64,000 nucleotides of DNA from Sternotherus odoratus (GCA_032164245.1 JAVMKO010000006.1:3053001-3117000); one strand, 5' to 3'. Counted from the first letter of the stretch, positions 1 through 12,684 are shown. Translations and numbers: made by a program. The notes: generated by a model from the sequence alone, not told the origin.

Positions 1-3000
1 ACAAATAAAATATGGTTTTCTTCCTCATCTGTGTATACAATGAAGCTAGCGACTGAGGTTTTAAGAAACCACTTGGCATGGGATAACAAGGTTACTGGGA
101 GGTAGGATTGAGATGTATGGAAACATCTGTGTGTGTGTTGAGCAGGGAAATCTGACTCATGACACACTTGTTCATTCCTTTAAAGGAAAATTTCCATACA
201 TATCCCTGATCCTTTTGATGGCTACATAAATGCATTGAAACAAGGGAAAAAAGCAATAGTCCAAAGGAACATTTTAAAAACAGAAGGACTGATATGGATT
301 TAAGTAGCTGAATAATCTTTAGGTTTTGCCATTTTAACAATCTCCCCTGAAACAACAGCCGTTGTATGTATTAAGTCAGGGAGACCAGAGCCCCATTTTG
401 GGAGAGACACAATTGCCGGAGACTTTCACAGCTTTTGTTGGGCATGTACTGTGTTTTTCCCTGGGTTATTTTGCTTAGTGTGTTTACTGCACACATAGTA
501 CTTTCTCAGTTCCAATATGTCTTTTTTGAGATGGGAGGACCAGATCTGCATGCTGGATGTACCAGCTCTGCCCAAGCAAACGGACAGGATTATCTGTGGG
601 GCTTTCTACATTCAAATGCCATCACTGGATTTAAAGTTTCAAAATTACCTTGTCATTGACTATCCCCACTTCACATGAAGCTCTTTGTGTTTAATTTATC
701 ATATGTTTACCATTCCAAATATTTAAATATTTAACTTGAGTGACACTCTGCTGCCTATAGCGTTAGAATTCCAGCAATTAACCAGTGAATTAAATAGAAA
801 ACAAACAAAAGCCCTTATTGAAAAGCTGATCCAGGGAATGAAAAAAGTTCATATGCAAAACTTCTCTGCTCTCCAGGCGTTGAAGGTCTTCCTTCAAGGC
901 AGAGGGCTATAAATATCCCCACTTTCTTTCTATATTTTAATTATTTTCTAGCCTGCTTCTTGTTTATTTACGAGGTTCTTCTCTGAGGCGGTGCTATTGC
1001 AGCTTTTCCAGGATTTGATCTCTGTTTAATTCGCTGTACATCATGCTGGAGAGCTCAGCAGGAACACTTATCTAAAAACAGGTTGAAAGGGGGTCAGTAA
1101 AGGTAAATGCCAGACATGCTGTTGCTTATAAAAATTCCCTTTTGAGATGCTCTCTCCACCGCTGTGCAAACTCGGCGGTTGGTGAACAAGGAGGCCCGGA
1201 CTCATTGCCACTGGTGGCTGATAATAAGACTCTCTGTTTCAAGGCCATGAATTGTTTATAAGGTGGGCTCTTCTATTTTGCGTTTGATAAAACAACTGGA
1301 AAATTGATCCTGTCCCCACAATTTACGCTCCTGCTGGAAGAAAGGTTTCCAGCAAAGTGACTCTCATTTGCTTCAGTAGCGATGATGCGCTGTTTTAGGA
1401 CAAAGAAATGGCATGTTAACAGGTACAGGAGCTACCCGGCTTTCAGCTTGAGATTGTCAGCAGTGGGGGTGGGGTTTTAAGATTGACAGTGGGTGTCATC
1501 CTCAGCAGGGTGCCAGAACAGGGCCATGGACCCGTTACTTTTTACTGGCAGGAAGGGTGAACAACGGAGCAGGAGGGGGCATAGAAGAGCAAGCAAGGGG
1601 CGGGGTTTTGCGGGGACGGGGCAGTGCAAGGGTGGGGTCTCACAGGGAAGGGGCGGTAGGAGGGAGCAGTCCCACCCCTCTTTTAGGAAGCTTCCCTCAC
1701 TCCTGATCCACACTGCTCTCCAAACAAAATGACCCTGGCCTAAGGTCAAAACGGTCTCTCCTTCGGTCCAGCTGATTGAGAAGGTCTTTCTGAGCCTAGG
1801 GGTGGGTAACATTTTCAAAGGACTCTAAATGACTTCAGGGCCTACGTGTTTGTCACTTTTGAAATGGGAAGTGGGCTCCTGAGTAATTTAGAAGGTCTTG
1901 AAAAATTCACCCCCCCCCATTGGCCCTGGGTCGCCCCTCGTGGGCCTGAATCCCATGTGACAGGACTGAAAGATGGCAGGGAAATAAGGTTGCGTGGGTA
2001 CCTTGCTGCAACGTACCCTGCTAAATTCGGATGGAATGGGAAGGAAATGTCAGGGTTAGTATTCTGTTAGTGTGCTCCAAATCCGCCAGGCTGACGACTT
2101 CATCCTCACAGAGTGACATGGATACTCGAGTCTGTCTGCAGCACGGGGCTTGGACCAGCTAAGAACGTCTCAGGGAAGGGGACTGAAATGCTTTAAAAAA
2201 TATACACAGTCATGTCCGAGATCTCACCCGGTGGTGGGCTAGATGTGCAGATTGGAAAGGGAAACATCCAGTGGGGAATCCTGATCCCTCTGCCCCTGAG
2301 CTGACTGGCGCCCCCGGAGCGGCACTGGGTGGAAGCAGGCACCGCGGGGCTGACTTTCAGAAGCAGTGCGCCCCCCCGACTGCCACTGATCTCAATGAGC
2401 ACCCACAGGAGCCAGATCCCCTGAAACACAGGCTGGATAAGGGTAGACAGGAGAGCCACTCTGTTGATTTGTGGAGCCTACCTTCCGCCAGCTCAGCGTA
2501 GGACTCTACAGGAGGGAGTTCCCTGATGGCTCCAGCATATTCAGTCCATCCCTCCCCCTGTTTTACAAAAGATCTCAGGCATTTCCTCGAGGACTGTTGT
2601 GTACGGGGATGATGATGATCATTACAGCAGTGCCTAGGAAGCCAGCAGAGCTTAGCATGCCAGGTCCTGTACAGGAAAGTAACAGAGAGGCTAGTCCCTG
2701 CCCCTGAGACTTGCCAAGCTAGGTGGCAGACTGGCTGCACAAAAGGCGAATTGCATGAGAGTGAGCTGGGAGCATGAGGCTGCCATAAAGTGCCTTGAGT
2801 TTAGATGAAGAGCCGACGTCTCAGTTCACCATGTGCCTACCCAGGTCCAGAGGGGAGGGATTCGTGAATCATGATGGTGAACTAGGCCTGCAGCACTGGT
2901 TTGCTGCAACTCCCGGTCAACTTCAAATATTAGTGATGTTGTCACCCCGCAACTCCGCAGGACTCATTGAATGTCTTTTCTGGCATAAGGCCCTTGGCCT

Positions 3001-3174
3001 CCGAAGCGTGTTTGTCACTCACGTCTCTACATTGCAATGAGTTAACGAGAAACCATCGCCAACAGCTCTGTAACAAATTGATATTTGAATAACCCTCAGG
3101 TCACCTTGTTTAAACGTGTGTCCCGCCGCTGTTCTGTGGCTCACGCTGCATTTACACGGCAGCAAGTGGTTCTG
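1..3174. other. No recognised gene or repeat
   Basis: I see no exon with a recognisable domain and no clear transposable element here. All open frames are under 130 codons, overlap one another on both strands and resemble no family I know. The part around 1480-1740 is GC-rich with short G-runs but does not look like a clear CpG island. A host exon or conserved non-coding element cannot be excluded without comparison to other genomes. Confidence 0.5.
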
Positions 3175-4494
3175 TTTAAAAAGGGCTCTAGAGGTGATCC
3201 TGGCAATTACAGACCAGTCAGTCTAACGTCCGTACCGGGAAAATTAGTTGAAACAATAGTAAAGAATAAAATTGTCAGACACATAGAAGAGCATAAATTG
3301 TTGGGCAAAAGTCAACATGGTTTCTGCAAAGGGAAATCGTGTCTTACTAATCTATTAGAGTTCTTTGAAGGGGTCAGCAAACATGTGGACAAGGGGGATC
3401 CGGTGGACATAGTGTACTTAGATTTCCAGAAAGCCTTTGACAAGGTCCCTCACCAAAGGCTCTTACGTAAATTAAGCTGCCATGGGATAAGAGGGAAGAT
3501 CCTCTCATGGATTGAAAACTGGTTAAAAGACAGGGAACAAAGGGTAGGGATAAATGGAACTTTTTCAGAATGGAGAGGGGTAACTAGTGGTGTTCCCCAA
3601 GGGTCAGTCCTGGGGCCGATCCTATTCAACTTATTTATAAATGATTTGGAGGAAGGGGTAAACAGTGATGTGGCAAAGTTTGCAGATGATACTAAACTGC
3701 TCAAAGTAGTAAGGACCAAAGCAGACTGTGAAGAACTTCAAAAAGATCTCACTAAACTAAGTGATTGGGCAACAAAATGGCAAATGAAATTTAATGTGGA
3801 TAAATGTAAAGTAATGCACATTGGAAAAAATAACCCCAACTATACATACAATATGATGGGGGCTAATTTAGCTACAACCAATCAGGAAAAAGACCTGGGA
3901 GTCATTGTGGATAGTTCTCTGAAGGCATCCACGCAGTGTGCAGCGGCAGTCAAAAAAGCAAACAGGATGTTAGGAATCATTAAAAAAGGGATAGAGAATA
4001 AGTCGGAGAATATCTTATTGCCCTTATACAAATCCATGGTGCGCCTACATCTTGAATACTGCGTACAAATGTGGTCTCCTCATCTCAAAAAGGATATACT
4101 GGCACTAGAAAAGGTTCAGAGAAGGGCAACTAAAATGATTAGGGGTTTGGAACGGGTCCCATATGAAGAGAGATTAAGGAGGCTAGGACTTTTTAGCTTG
4201 GAAAAGAGGAGACTAAGGGGGGATATGATAGAGGTATATAAAATTATGAGTGGAGTGGAGGAAGTGAATAAGGAAAAGTTATTTACTTGTTCCCAAAATA
4301 GAAGAACTAGGGGCCATTCAATGAAATTGGCGTGCAGCAGGTTTAAAACAAATAAAAGGAAGTTCTTCTTCACACAGCGCACAGTCAACCTGTGGAACTC
4401 CTTACCTGAGGAGGCTGTGAAGGCTAGGACTATAACAGGGTTTAAAAGAGAGCTGGATAAATTCATGGAGGCTAAGTCCATAAATGGCTATTAG
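3085..4494 (+). pseudogene. Truncated CR1 ORF2 (reverse transcriptase C-terminal half)
   Basis: An open frame of 469 codons. About 30 codons come from unrelated flanking DNA, and from residue 31 the frame continues as CR1 ORF2 from just before the RT palm to the natural stop. The visible RT blocks are the YLDFQKAFD catalytic strand, GVPQGSVLGP, and FADD, which carries the paired catalytic aspartates. The N-terminal endonuclease and the first part of RT are missing, so the copy cannot retrotranspose by itself. The in-frame fusion to flanking sequence looks accidental. The encoded CR1 part differs from the intact ORF2 at one residue, Leu where the intact copy has Pro840. The frame is undamaged because the insertion is young, not necessarily because of selection. 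Confidence 0.9.
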
Positions 4495-4692
4495 CCGGGA
4501 TGGGTAATGAATGGTGTCCCTAGCCTCTGTCTGTCAGAGGGGGGTGATGGATGGCAGGAGAGAGATCGCTCGATCATACCTGTTAGGTTCACTCACTCCG
4601 GGGCACCTGGCACTGGCCACTGTCGGTAGACAGGATGCTGGGCTAGATGGACCTTTGGTCTGACCCAGTATGGCCGTTCTTATGTTCTTATG
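3175..4692 (+). mobile_element. Young 5'-truncated CR1 LINE
   Basis: This is a 5'-truncated copy of the same CR1 subfamily as the full-length element at 32257-36924. It starts abruptly inside the reverse-transcriptase region (TTTAAAAAGGGCTCTAGAGG) and runs through the 3' UTR to two terminal TTCTTATG octamers at 4677-4692. By eye I found only three differences from the full-length copy: C to T giving Pro to Leu, a silent AGG/CGG arginine change, and one change in the 3' UTR. Truncation at the 5' end is the usual outcome of target-primed reverse transcription. No convincing target-site duplication is visible, as is common for CR1. Confidence 0.95.
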
Positions 4693-6825
4693 TATGTTCT
4701 AGCTATGTTGCTGTAGCCTTTTCACATGTGTCTTTCTCCCCCTGGACTATTTTTCTCTCGCCTGCTAAGGTGTTCACAAGCTGCAGCCGTGGCGATCAAA
4801 CTGGTCACTTCCCAGCGTTTACCAGGGGTGGTTTCAGTGACTTAGGCACTCAGGAGTTTCAAAGATGCTGCTGCTGCCGATTCAAGTGACCTGGATTATT
4901 TATGCCTCCATTCGGTCCTCAGCCAACAGCGCCAACTAAAAGCTCCGATTGTCAGTGAAGGCAGATTGCAGCTGGAACAGGGCATTATTTCCAGTGAATA
5001 ACTGGGTAAAAGACAGTGTTTAAAAAAACCAAAACTCTATTAAATACCCCCTCTTCCCCCAACCCACCAATCCAACTCAATGTCTCCTCAACACATTCAG
5101 CTGCCACCTTGTTTCCTCTGTATCTTATTACGGTGACGGTCCTGTCTCGGTTGAGGAGATGCAGCAATATCCAAGTCCTCAGCATCGAACGATGTGAAGA
5201 ATAGCTACACTCTCCATGAGAAGTTGTTGTAACCACTTCTGATCTGCACTCATTGGTGGGTTTTTTGTCACGGCCTCCTCCTAGTTTGAATGGTCACAGA
5301 AAATCCCTTCTCAAGCTGCTGAACAGCAGAAACGCAGGCAATGGAATTGGTGATATCAGGAACACAGATCCTAATCCCAGGTGAGTTCTATGCACAACTT
5401 CACCATCCTCTCAGCTGTGCTATTCTTGGAGTGCATCATCATTGGGTCAGTTTCTGAATGTTTCTATGATCTAGGCAATATTTCAAGGGTCATGTTCCTT
5501 CTAGGGTCAACTTTTTGAGCAATTAGTTCTCCACATGACATGGTCAGGCACAACAAAGCCTTTAAGCATTATGGCTGATTGCCACATTTTTTTCAGCAAA
5601 AATATTTTCATCCATTGTGCGACCTGCTCAGAGTTCTTCTCTCTGTTACAGAAGTTCCTTTCCCCTCTTGGCTTCCTTCTTTTCTTGGTGGGAGAGAGAT
5701 CTGATAATTTTATATCTATATGTTAAATTCAGAGGTGTTTCATAGGACTTGCCATATCCCATCAAACCACTGGACAAACTAGCCAGCGTCATGCTATGGC
5801 CAGTAATTGGCTCATTCAGATGGAAGGCAAATCCCGTACAACATGCATGAAGCTAAATGCTCTGCATGGAGTGTATTGGTGGAGGAGAAGGGCAGATGTA
5901 AGGAATAATTAAAATTCATTTCTGGTCCCCGCAGATCAGCTTGGGCTCTGAAGCATGAGATTAGATGTCTCTTTGCTGTCTGTCTCTCTTTTTCTTTATT
6001 GTGCATCAGCACTGCTGGTAACCAACGTTGAAACAGAAACAGATTTTTTCGACATTAGTCATGGTGACATCATAATCATCAGCGTGAGTTGCTTTGATAA
6101 AGAAGTTCTGTCATCCATTCCCCATTGTCACCAACAAAGGAGCCTACAATTGAATGGCAGAATACTATGTATTGTGTTCCTAGCAGGATGCCTTTACACT
6201 TGCATTAACCCCATGTCTCGCACAATGGAAACTGACCCAATGTCACCAGGCATCCCAAATCAACCACATGGAAGCCCCTTCCTTGTCAGCTCACTAAACC
6301 CCTTCCTTGCAAAAAGCCTGTTTCCATGCTCAGGCTTTGCAATCTACCTTGATAGTAGGGGGGGGGGGGGAAGTCTGAAGGCTGGGGGAGGAACGTGTAC
6401 ATGTCACAGCCGAGCGATTTCCATGGCTGATGCTATAGCTCAAGACTCCTGACCCCTCCCACAAGCATGTGTAAGGGTTCTTAACTCCAACTGCTGGGAT
6501 ACAGCCCCGGGAGACCCTCAGAGATGAGAATTGAAATGGTGAATTGCATGCTAAAAAGAATCAGAAGCAGGGCAGTTCCTAGAGCACAGGGATCTCGTGC
6601 CTCTTCCACGAAGCTCTGCTAGAGTACGTGGTCCATCATATTCTACAGCATAATGGGAGAGAGCCAATGTCAGTCCAATCTTACATTGATGTTCAGTTTC
6701 TGTAATAAAAAGTAGTTACCTCATCTAGAAAAGCTCTATATGGTCTAATAGAGAAGAATCATCTTTCTGTAGAAATAATTACTTACTTTTAGAATTCGAG
6801 TATAGAGAATTGTAACCCTTTTTTC
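4693..6825. other. No recognised gene or repeat
   Basis: Open frames here are short and mutually overlapping, with no domain I recognise. A run of about 12 G lies near 6360. I see nothing else to annotate. Confidence 0.5.
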
Positions 6826-7511
6826 TGCAGAAAAGGACCTGGGGATTACAGTGGATGAAAAGCTTGACATGAGTCAGCAGTGTGCCGTTGTTGCCAAGAA
6901 GTCTAACGGCATATTGGGCTGCATTAGTAGAAGCATTGCCAGCAGTTCGAGGGACGTGATTAGTCCCCTCCACTCAGCACTGGTGAGGCCACATTGGGTG
7001 TACTGTGTCCAGTTTTGGGTCCCCCACTACAGAAGGGATGTGGACAAATTGGAGAGAGTCCAATAGAGGGCAACAAAAATGATTAGGGGGCTGGGGCACA
7101 TGACTCACAAGGAGAGTCTGAGGCTAACTCGGCTTGTTTAATCTGCAGAAGAGAAGACTGAGGGGAGATTTGATAGCAGCCTTCAACTACCTGAAAGGGG
7201 GTTCTAAAGAGGATGGCTCTAGACTGTTCTTAGTGGTGGCAGATGACAGCACAAGGAGTAATGGTCACAAGTTGCAGTGGGGGAGGTCTAGGTCAGAGAT
7301 TAGGAAACACTGTTTCACGAGGAGGGTGGTGAAGCACTGGAATGGGTTCCCTAGGGAGGTGGTGGAATCTCCATTCTTAGAGGTTTTTAAGGCCGGTCTT
7401 GATAAAGCCCTGGCTGGGATGATTTAGTTGGGGTTGGTCCTGCTTTGAGCAGGGGGTTGGACTAGATACTTCCTGAGATCTCTTCCAACCCTGATATTCT
7501 ATGATTGTATG
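6826..7511 (+). mobile_element. CR1 LINE 3' fragment, moderately old
   Basis: The fragment begins at the late-ORF2 motif read as EKDLGITVDEKLDMSQQC and continues through the C-terminal region ([32 protein letters not shown]) to the 3' end. It terminates in the octamers ATTCTATG and ATTGTATG. The reading frame is broken by a stop (CAATAG) near 7064 and shifted, so only two short open pieces remain (6851-7066 and 7134-7427). It belongs to a different, older CR1 family from the young copies at 3.2 kb and 32 kb, which end in TTCTTATG. Confidence 0.93.
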
Positions 7512-9820
7512 ATAACCCGGCTGCAGAATCCAATAGGTTGGTTGTGAATTCTATAGCAAGTTCATCACTGTGTGTTACATTTTAGTTTAATTCCTATTCG
7601 TTTAATCACCACTACATTTTGTAGGATTTTTCCATCAGGGTAAATGGTACAGCTGCACTGACTTTCACACAGCTCTGCTACACATGTTTAGCTTTCCCCT
7701 CTGCTGCACTCCTTTTATAGCATAAACGTATCTGCAGTCACGGCACTTGCTGTGTACAGCCCTCTGGATTCGTGTTCTTGTTCCTGAAGAACAGAGAGGG
7801 AACAGGGACACGCCAGCTGCCTGCACAGCATTGAGATTGTTCTGTCTGAGATGGAGTGAGCTGAACAGCTTCCTCCATCTATCCCCTCCCTGGAGAGGGT
7901 CACTTAGAACAGAAGGTATTTTAATGGCCAATTCTTCCACATGGCACCCCCACCAAAAAGCCATCTCATAAGGTCTGAGTGAGCAGCTCGGCAATCTACT
8001 TTGTCCCCAGAAGGGACAGGTCTCATACAGAAGCTGCAGCCCTCCTTCATATCGACCAGGCTTAAAGTGGTTCTCCCAGCTGTTTGTCCAGCCCGGGGTC
8101 ACCATTGCCGTGAGCCCTAGCCACAAAATCCATTCGGCTGGCGGGGATGGATAATGACAACGCGACAGCACCTTGCCTCTGGATCTCAGAATGGTTTACA
8201 AACCTGACTTAACATTCAGATGAGAATCAACTCAGATTAATGTAAAACAACTGTGAGTTGAGGGATTACATTGCCCACCACTGAAATGAAACCACTGTAG
8301 AGGTGGATTAAGATTTATTGGGGCTCCAGGCAGAAAGAACATTTGGCCTCCTACTCTTTGCGGGGTCTGGGGCACCAGAACTGGGAGGGAAGGAAGGCCA
8401 TGCCTGTTCACTTTTTAACGTGGGCCTAGTAGCTTCAGGCTGGCATGGAGCAGCGGCAGCAGGGAGCTGGTAAGGTGATCAGCTCCCCCCGCCATGAAGT
8501 GTAGGCCCTGCTAGCCGCGCCAGCCTCTTCCCAGTGGGAGACTGAGGTGGGCCTCATCTCCTGCTCCTCCTCTTCCCCTGAGGCCCTGCCCAGGCTGCAA
8601 ACCAGAGCCGGGCTGTAATAAGTAAGAATGAATTGCAGCTGCTAGTCATCAAAAGAGACCAGCAGTGGAGGGTTTTTCTTGTTTTTCAGCTGGCATCCCA
8701 ATTACAGCCCTCAGACAGAAGAGTTGGGAGCCCAGTTACGATCGAAAGCCAGTGGAATTTGGAGGCCCAACTCCTTCAGACTCTTCTGAAAAATCTCACC
8801 CTGGAGTTTACTGAGGGTCTGTATTGTTAAAGGGATCTCTCCCTCTCTCTCTCTCTCTCTGATATTAGCAGCAGATGTTTTGGAATCTGATGTGGTGAAA
8901 AAGAGGCCTGGAAAATACCATTTAACTTGTTCTCTCATCAAAATTGTGACTGTCATGACAAAACTGGGCATCCAGAGATATCCTGGGAATTACAACTAGC
9001 CCTTTGGAATGAGTGAGTCTGTTGCAGCGACTATAATTTCTGGTTAGAAGGGAGTCTGGGGCACATGTGGAGACATTTCTAGCTTGCGCATCAATGTTAC
9101 AGCTTGATAATAGCCGAACTGCCCATGCATTTTCATTCTGGTTATCTGTTGCTATCTGCATCAATTGACTGTCTTGTCTGACAACACATAAACAAACCAG
9201 ACAGCTTCCTTCTGAATTTTAAAGGAAATGACAGACATAATCCTGTGGCACAACTGAGACTCTAGCACCAAAAGAGAAACGAAGCAAACTGCCCTAATCA
9301 TCTCTTTAGCTTACAACCGTTGTCTTGTTTGCTGGTTGTGTATAGGTGAGGAACTGTCTGAGATCAGGGATTTTCTAAGCAAACAACTGAACCAGCAGTA
9401 GTGCCATAACTGGCCAGTGGTGTTTAGCCAAATATTTAATGAACACTAGATTAGTGTCATGGAGCATAAATAATATAAAACAATCAACCAGAAGAAAGAG
9501 TCACCAGTTATAAATATGGCTTGTGTTTAACAGCACCATTATTGACTCATCATAACACAAAGTTGTTAGTCTCTCCTTGTAGCCACTAGGGTTGAAATCC
9601 TCATAGGTACTTAGGTGTTGCTTTGCTCTGTGTTGCAATGCCTAACCCCTAGGCAGCCTGGTCAGCCCTGATTTAGCTCCCCCGATTTGCTTGAGGTTTT
9701 CATCATATCTTTAAGGTTCAGCAGGTTAGACAAAACCCTTTTTCATCATCCGCTAGATAACTTTTTCAGAATCTAAACCATCACAGCCTGGTTTCAGAAT
9801 GCTCTGTCTCTAACCAAAAA
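7512..9820. other. Mostly unassigned DNA
   Basis: No gene recognised. Around 8160-8260 a stretch reading GGATCTCAGAATGGTTTACAA weakly resembles the core of MIR-type SINEs. Around 9593-9660 there is a possible remnant of a short palindromic repeat (CCTCATAGGTACTTAGG and CCTAACCCCTAGGC). Both are too diverged to assign firmly. Confidence 0.4.
8837..8860. repeat. (CT)n microsatellite
   Basis: A short run of CT dinucleotides with one interruption near its start. Confidence 0.9.
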
Positions 9821-9904
9821 TCAGAGAGGTAGCCGTGTTAGTCTGGATTTGCAGACGCGACAAAGAGTCCTGTGGCACCCTAAAGACTAACAAAAGTATT
9901 GAAG

Positions 9905-9940
9905 CATAAGCTTTCGTGGCTAGTACCCACTTCGTCAGAT
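9905..9940 (-). ncRNA. Hammerhead-like ribozyme motif in PLE end
   Basis: Read on the minus strand, the sequence has CTGACGA (9932-9938), a short stem (GTGG pairing with CCAC) and then GAAA (9912-9915) followed by GCTTATGC, which can form a two-base-pair stem with a tetraloop. These match the hammerhead core CUGANGA, stem II, GAAA, stem III. One extra A lies between the CUGANGA core and stem II. Stem I pairing is not convincing. PLEs are known to carry minimal hammerhead motifs, so the call is plausible, but activity is untested. Confidence 0.5.
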
Positions 9941-10045
9941 GCAAGCAGTGGAAGTATCCAGAGGCAGGTATAAATAAGAGGTAAGGACCAGGTTAGAGAT
10001 AACAAGGTTTAGTTCAATCAGGCTGAACCAGCTTGTTATCTCTAA

Positions 10046-10640
10046 TCAGGGAGGATGAGGTCCTCTTATAGCAGCTGATCTGGAGGTGTGAACACCAAGA
10101 GAGGAGAAACTGCTTTTGTAGTTAGCTAGCCACTCATAGTCCCTGTTCAATCCTGAGTTGAGAGTGTCAAATTTGCAAATGAATTGCAGCTCCGCAATTT
10201 CTCTTTGAAGTCTGGTCTTGAAGTTTTTTTGCTGTAGGATGGTGACATTTAAATCTATAATTATGTGTCCAGGGAGATTGAAGTGTTTTCCTACAGGTTT
10301 TTGTGTATTGCCATTCCTAATATCTGATTTGTGTCCATTTATCCTTTTTCGTAGGGACTGTCTAGTTTGGCCGATGTACATAAGAGGAACATTGCTGGCA
10401 CATGATGTCATATATTACGTTGGTAGATGTGCAGGTGAATGAACCAGTGATGGTGTGGCTGATCTGGTTAGGTCCTGTGATGGTGTTGCTGGTGTAGATA
10501 TGTGGGTAGAGTTGGCATCGAGGTTTGTTGCATGGATTGATTCCTGAGTTAGAGTTATTATGGCGCGGTGTGCTGTTGCTGATGAGAATATGCTTGAGGT
10601 TGGCGGGTTGTTTGTGGGCGAGGACTGGCCTGCCTCCCAA
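10046..10640 (-). pseudogene. PLE GIY-YIG endonuclease domain, frameshifted
   Basis: On the minus strand a linker segment reads FTCTSTNVIYDIMCQQCSS and then continues in another frame as MYIGQTRQSLRKRINGHK and KPVGKHFNLPGH. The cysteine cluster followed by YIGQT, LRKR and a histidine is the pattern of the C-terminal GIY-YIG nuclease of Penelope-like elements, which nicks target DNA for insertion. The two pieces are joined by a frameshift near 10400, and upstream frames (10415-10768) are also broken, so this copy is dead. Known relatives place this domain C-terminal to the reverse transcriptase, which is missing here. Confidence 0.85.
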
Positions 10641-10770
10641 GGCCTGTGAAAGTGAGGGATCGTTGTCCAGGATGGATTGTAGATCACTGATGATGCATTG
10701 AAGACATTTTCACTGGAGACTGGAGGTGATGGCCAGTGGTGTTCTGTGTTCTGCCCACATACATACATAG

Positions 10771-11317
10771 CAGTGCTTAATTAGAAACCCCATTCCTTTC
10801 CCAAAGCCAGCAGTTATCCTCCTATCTTTGGGCTCTGTGTTTTGCTGCTGCTGTCAGAAGAGATGTATCTCTAATTTGATTTAGATAAGACTTTTTATGA
10901 GAGCTGACCTCTTGCAACTGAACTTGAAATGACTTTTTCCAGGTTCTTTCTTAATTCTGACAGTTAGGAGGTAATTACTAAACACAATTTTTGTTGTACA
11001 TCGTTCCAGTGAAGCAGGATATTAAAAAGCTGCACAGGAACCAGGTGACAATCAAATTTATAGTGAGTAATGTTAAAACAATAGATTAAAATATAGCATA
11101 ACACTGAGTTGATCTCTCATTGTGGCGATGTTCCAACTAGAAGTAAAGCTGACTGAGCAACATCTACGTTGGAGTGAGGAAATGGTTCAATGATTTAAAC
11201 AGAACTTGGTTTATTCACATGCAATGGTTTGGTTTTCCTGTATATGGATGAGGACTAGCTTAGTTTGTTGATTGCCCACCCATATTGTAAGCTTTATTTG
11301 CACTCCAGATGGTCGAA
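10771..11317. other. No recognised feature
   Basis: AT-rich sequence without a recognisable gene or repeat. Confidence 0.5.
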
Positions 11318-11545
11318 GTGTTTAGTGGTTAGAATAGGAGTTTGAGTCAGCTCTTCTGCATTCCTGGTCCATTTTTATAATTGACTTGCTGTAAGGCCTT
11401 GGGTTAGTTGCTAAAACTATGTTTGCCTTGTTTTTTCCACCTGTAAAATGGATATAACTTTTGTGCCCTGTGGAAATAACAGAATGTTTCTAACGTGCTT
11501 TGAGATCCACCAATGAAAAGCAGATAGAAGTAAAAAATAATAATG
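11318..11545 (+). mobile_element. MIR-like CORE-SINE, old
   Basis: The order of short motifs is that of MIR-type SINEs: TAGTGGTTAGAATAGGAG, then TTGAGTCAGCTCTTCTGCATTCC, a GGCCTTGGGTTAGTT segment, CCACCTGTAAAATGGATA, GTGCTTTGAGATCC and a terminal AT-rich tail with AATAATAATG. The sequence is strongly diverged, consistent with an ancient amniote insertion. It is a tRNA-derived, non-autonomous retroposon with no coding capacity. Confidence 0.75.
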
Positions 11546-11718
11546 TATTACTTCTTAAGATCATGTAACTACAGGCTGAAACACCTGTCCAGTTATCTCT
11601 AAGCTGTCCTCTTGTATAGGAAAACCTGTCCTTTTGCTCTCTTCCACATTGGTTTACTTCACTGAAAGAAAATAAAAAGCATACACTACAAAACCTCTTT
11701 AAACTGCTTGATTTTTCT

Positions 11719-11758
<40 letters not shown>

Positions 11759-12684
11759 GTCAGGGCACATTTTAGAAAACTGTATTTCAGTGTTTTACAA
11801 CAATTCTAGTGCCCACAAAGCAGCTGTTCCTTACATTTAGGTTGTTCCCCATGCCTGATTCATCTCAGAACAATGCTAGGATGTAGTGTTGATTCCAACA
11901 GAAGTTACTGTCAGGAAAGCATTTGTATTAATGAACAACACTAGGAAAAAAAATGATAAACCAAGACTTCTGCTCACATGGGCATTCTGCCCAGTCACAT
12001 GAACTGCTCGGAGTTCTCCAGACACCATATAGGAGCAGAGGCATTCTCCGCCAGCATGATTCTGTTTAGGCATAAATGCTGTACATGGCAGTTGAAAGGG
12101 GTTTTCTACGGTAAGCTTTTTATGTTTGCTTCAGTGAGGCAAAACCAGTGTGAAGCCGGGCTACAAGGCTGGTCAAAATCAATACAGAATGTTTCAAGAT
12201 TATTGGAACAAAACCGTTAAACTGAATTGAACCAAATTCTTGTTGGCTTTTGGGTTTGCAAAAGTTTGAGATAGTGACACTTTTCAGGATGGGGAGGTTT
12301 TTTTTGCTATCTCTACTTTTCCACAGGACAAGATAATTATTCCCCAGCCAGCTGTACACAGGACCACAGCCTACCTACCCTCTTGGCACTATGCAAGTGC
12401 TCTTTGCACAGGCATCAATTTTCTTCACCTGCCAAAGGATAGATTCGTCACCTAAAACATATCCACTCAGGTCAAAAGTCTTAGCACAGCAGATATCAGT
12501 GTTGGTCAAGTCATCATTGGCTCTTCCCCAATCCTCCTCAGTGCATGAAGCTGAGTGAAAAACAGTTCTAAGAATAACTGCGAACTGGATACAGGTTATG
12601 GAGTGGGACAGCTCTAATCCTAGATCTGCTGAATGGTGACTGATGTAGCCCGATCTATAGATTATGTATCTATTATATTGATTA
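11546..12684. other. No recognised gene
   Basis: Apart from the CA run I see no assignable feature. The open frames here are short and without recognisable domains. Confidence 0.5.
11724..11756. repeat. (CA)n microsatellite
   Basis: An uninterrupted run of about 16 CA dinucleotides. Confidence 0.97.

Larger units (their letters stand above)
9821..10770 (-). mobile_element. Penelope-like element, 3' part
   Basis: The minus strand carries the linker and GIY-YIG endonuclease end of a PLE, followed by its terminal untranslated region. That region contains a hammerhead-like motif and ends near GACTAACACGGCTACCTCTC. The element is truncated on its 5' side, so the reverse transcriptase is absent. 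It is a different subfamily from the copy at 22-24 kb: its end has the CGACAAAGAGTCCTGTGGCACC type of sequence. Assignment rests on the GIY-YIG motif, the preceding cysteine cluster and the shared terminal sequence. Confidence 0.88.

Noticed and set aside
5955..6452. 165-codon frame with a hydrophobic start resembling a signal peptide
   Set aside because: No domain, no homologue that I recognise, and it runs into a G-run. Likely chance.
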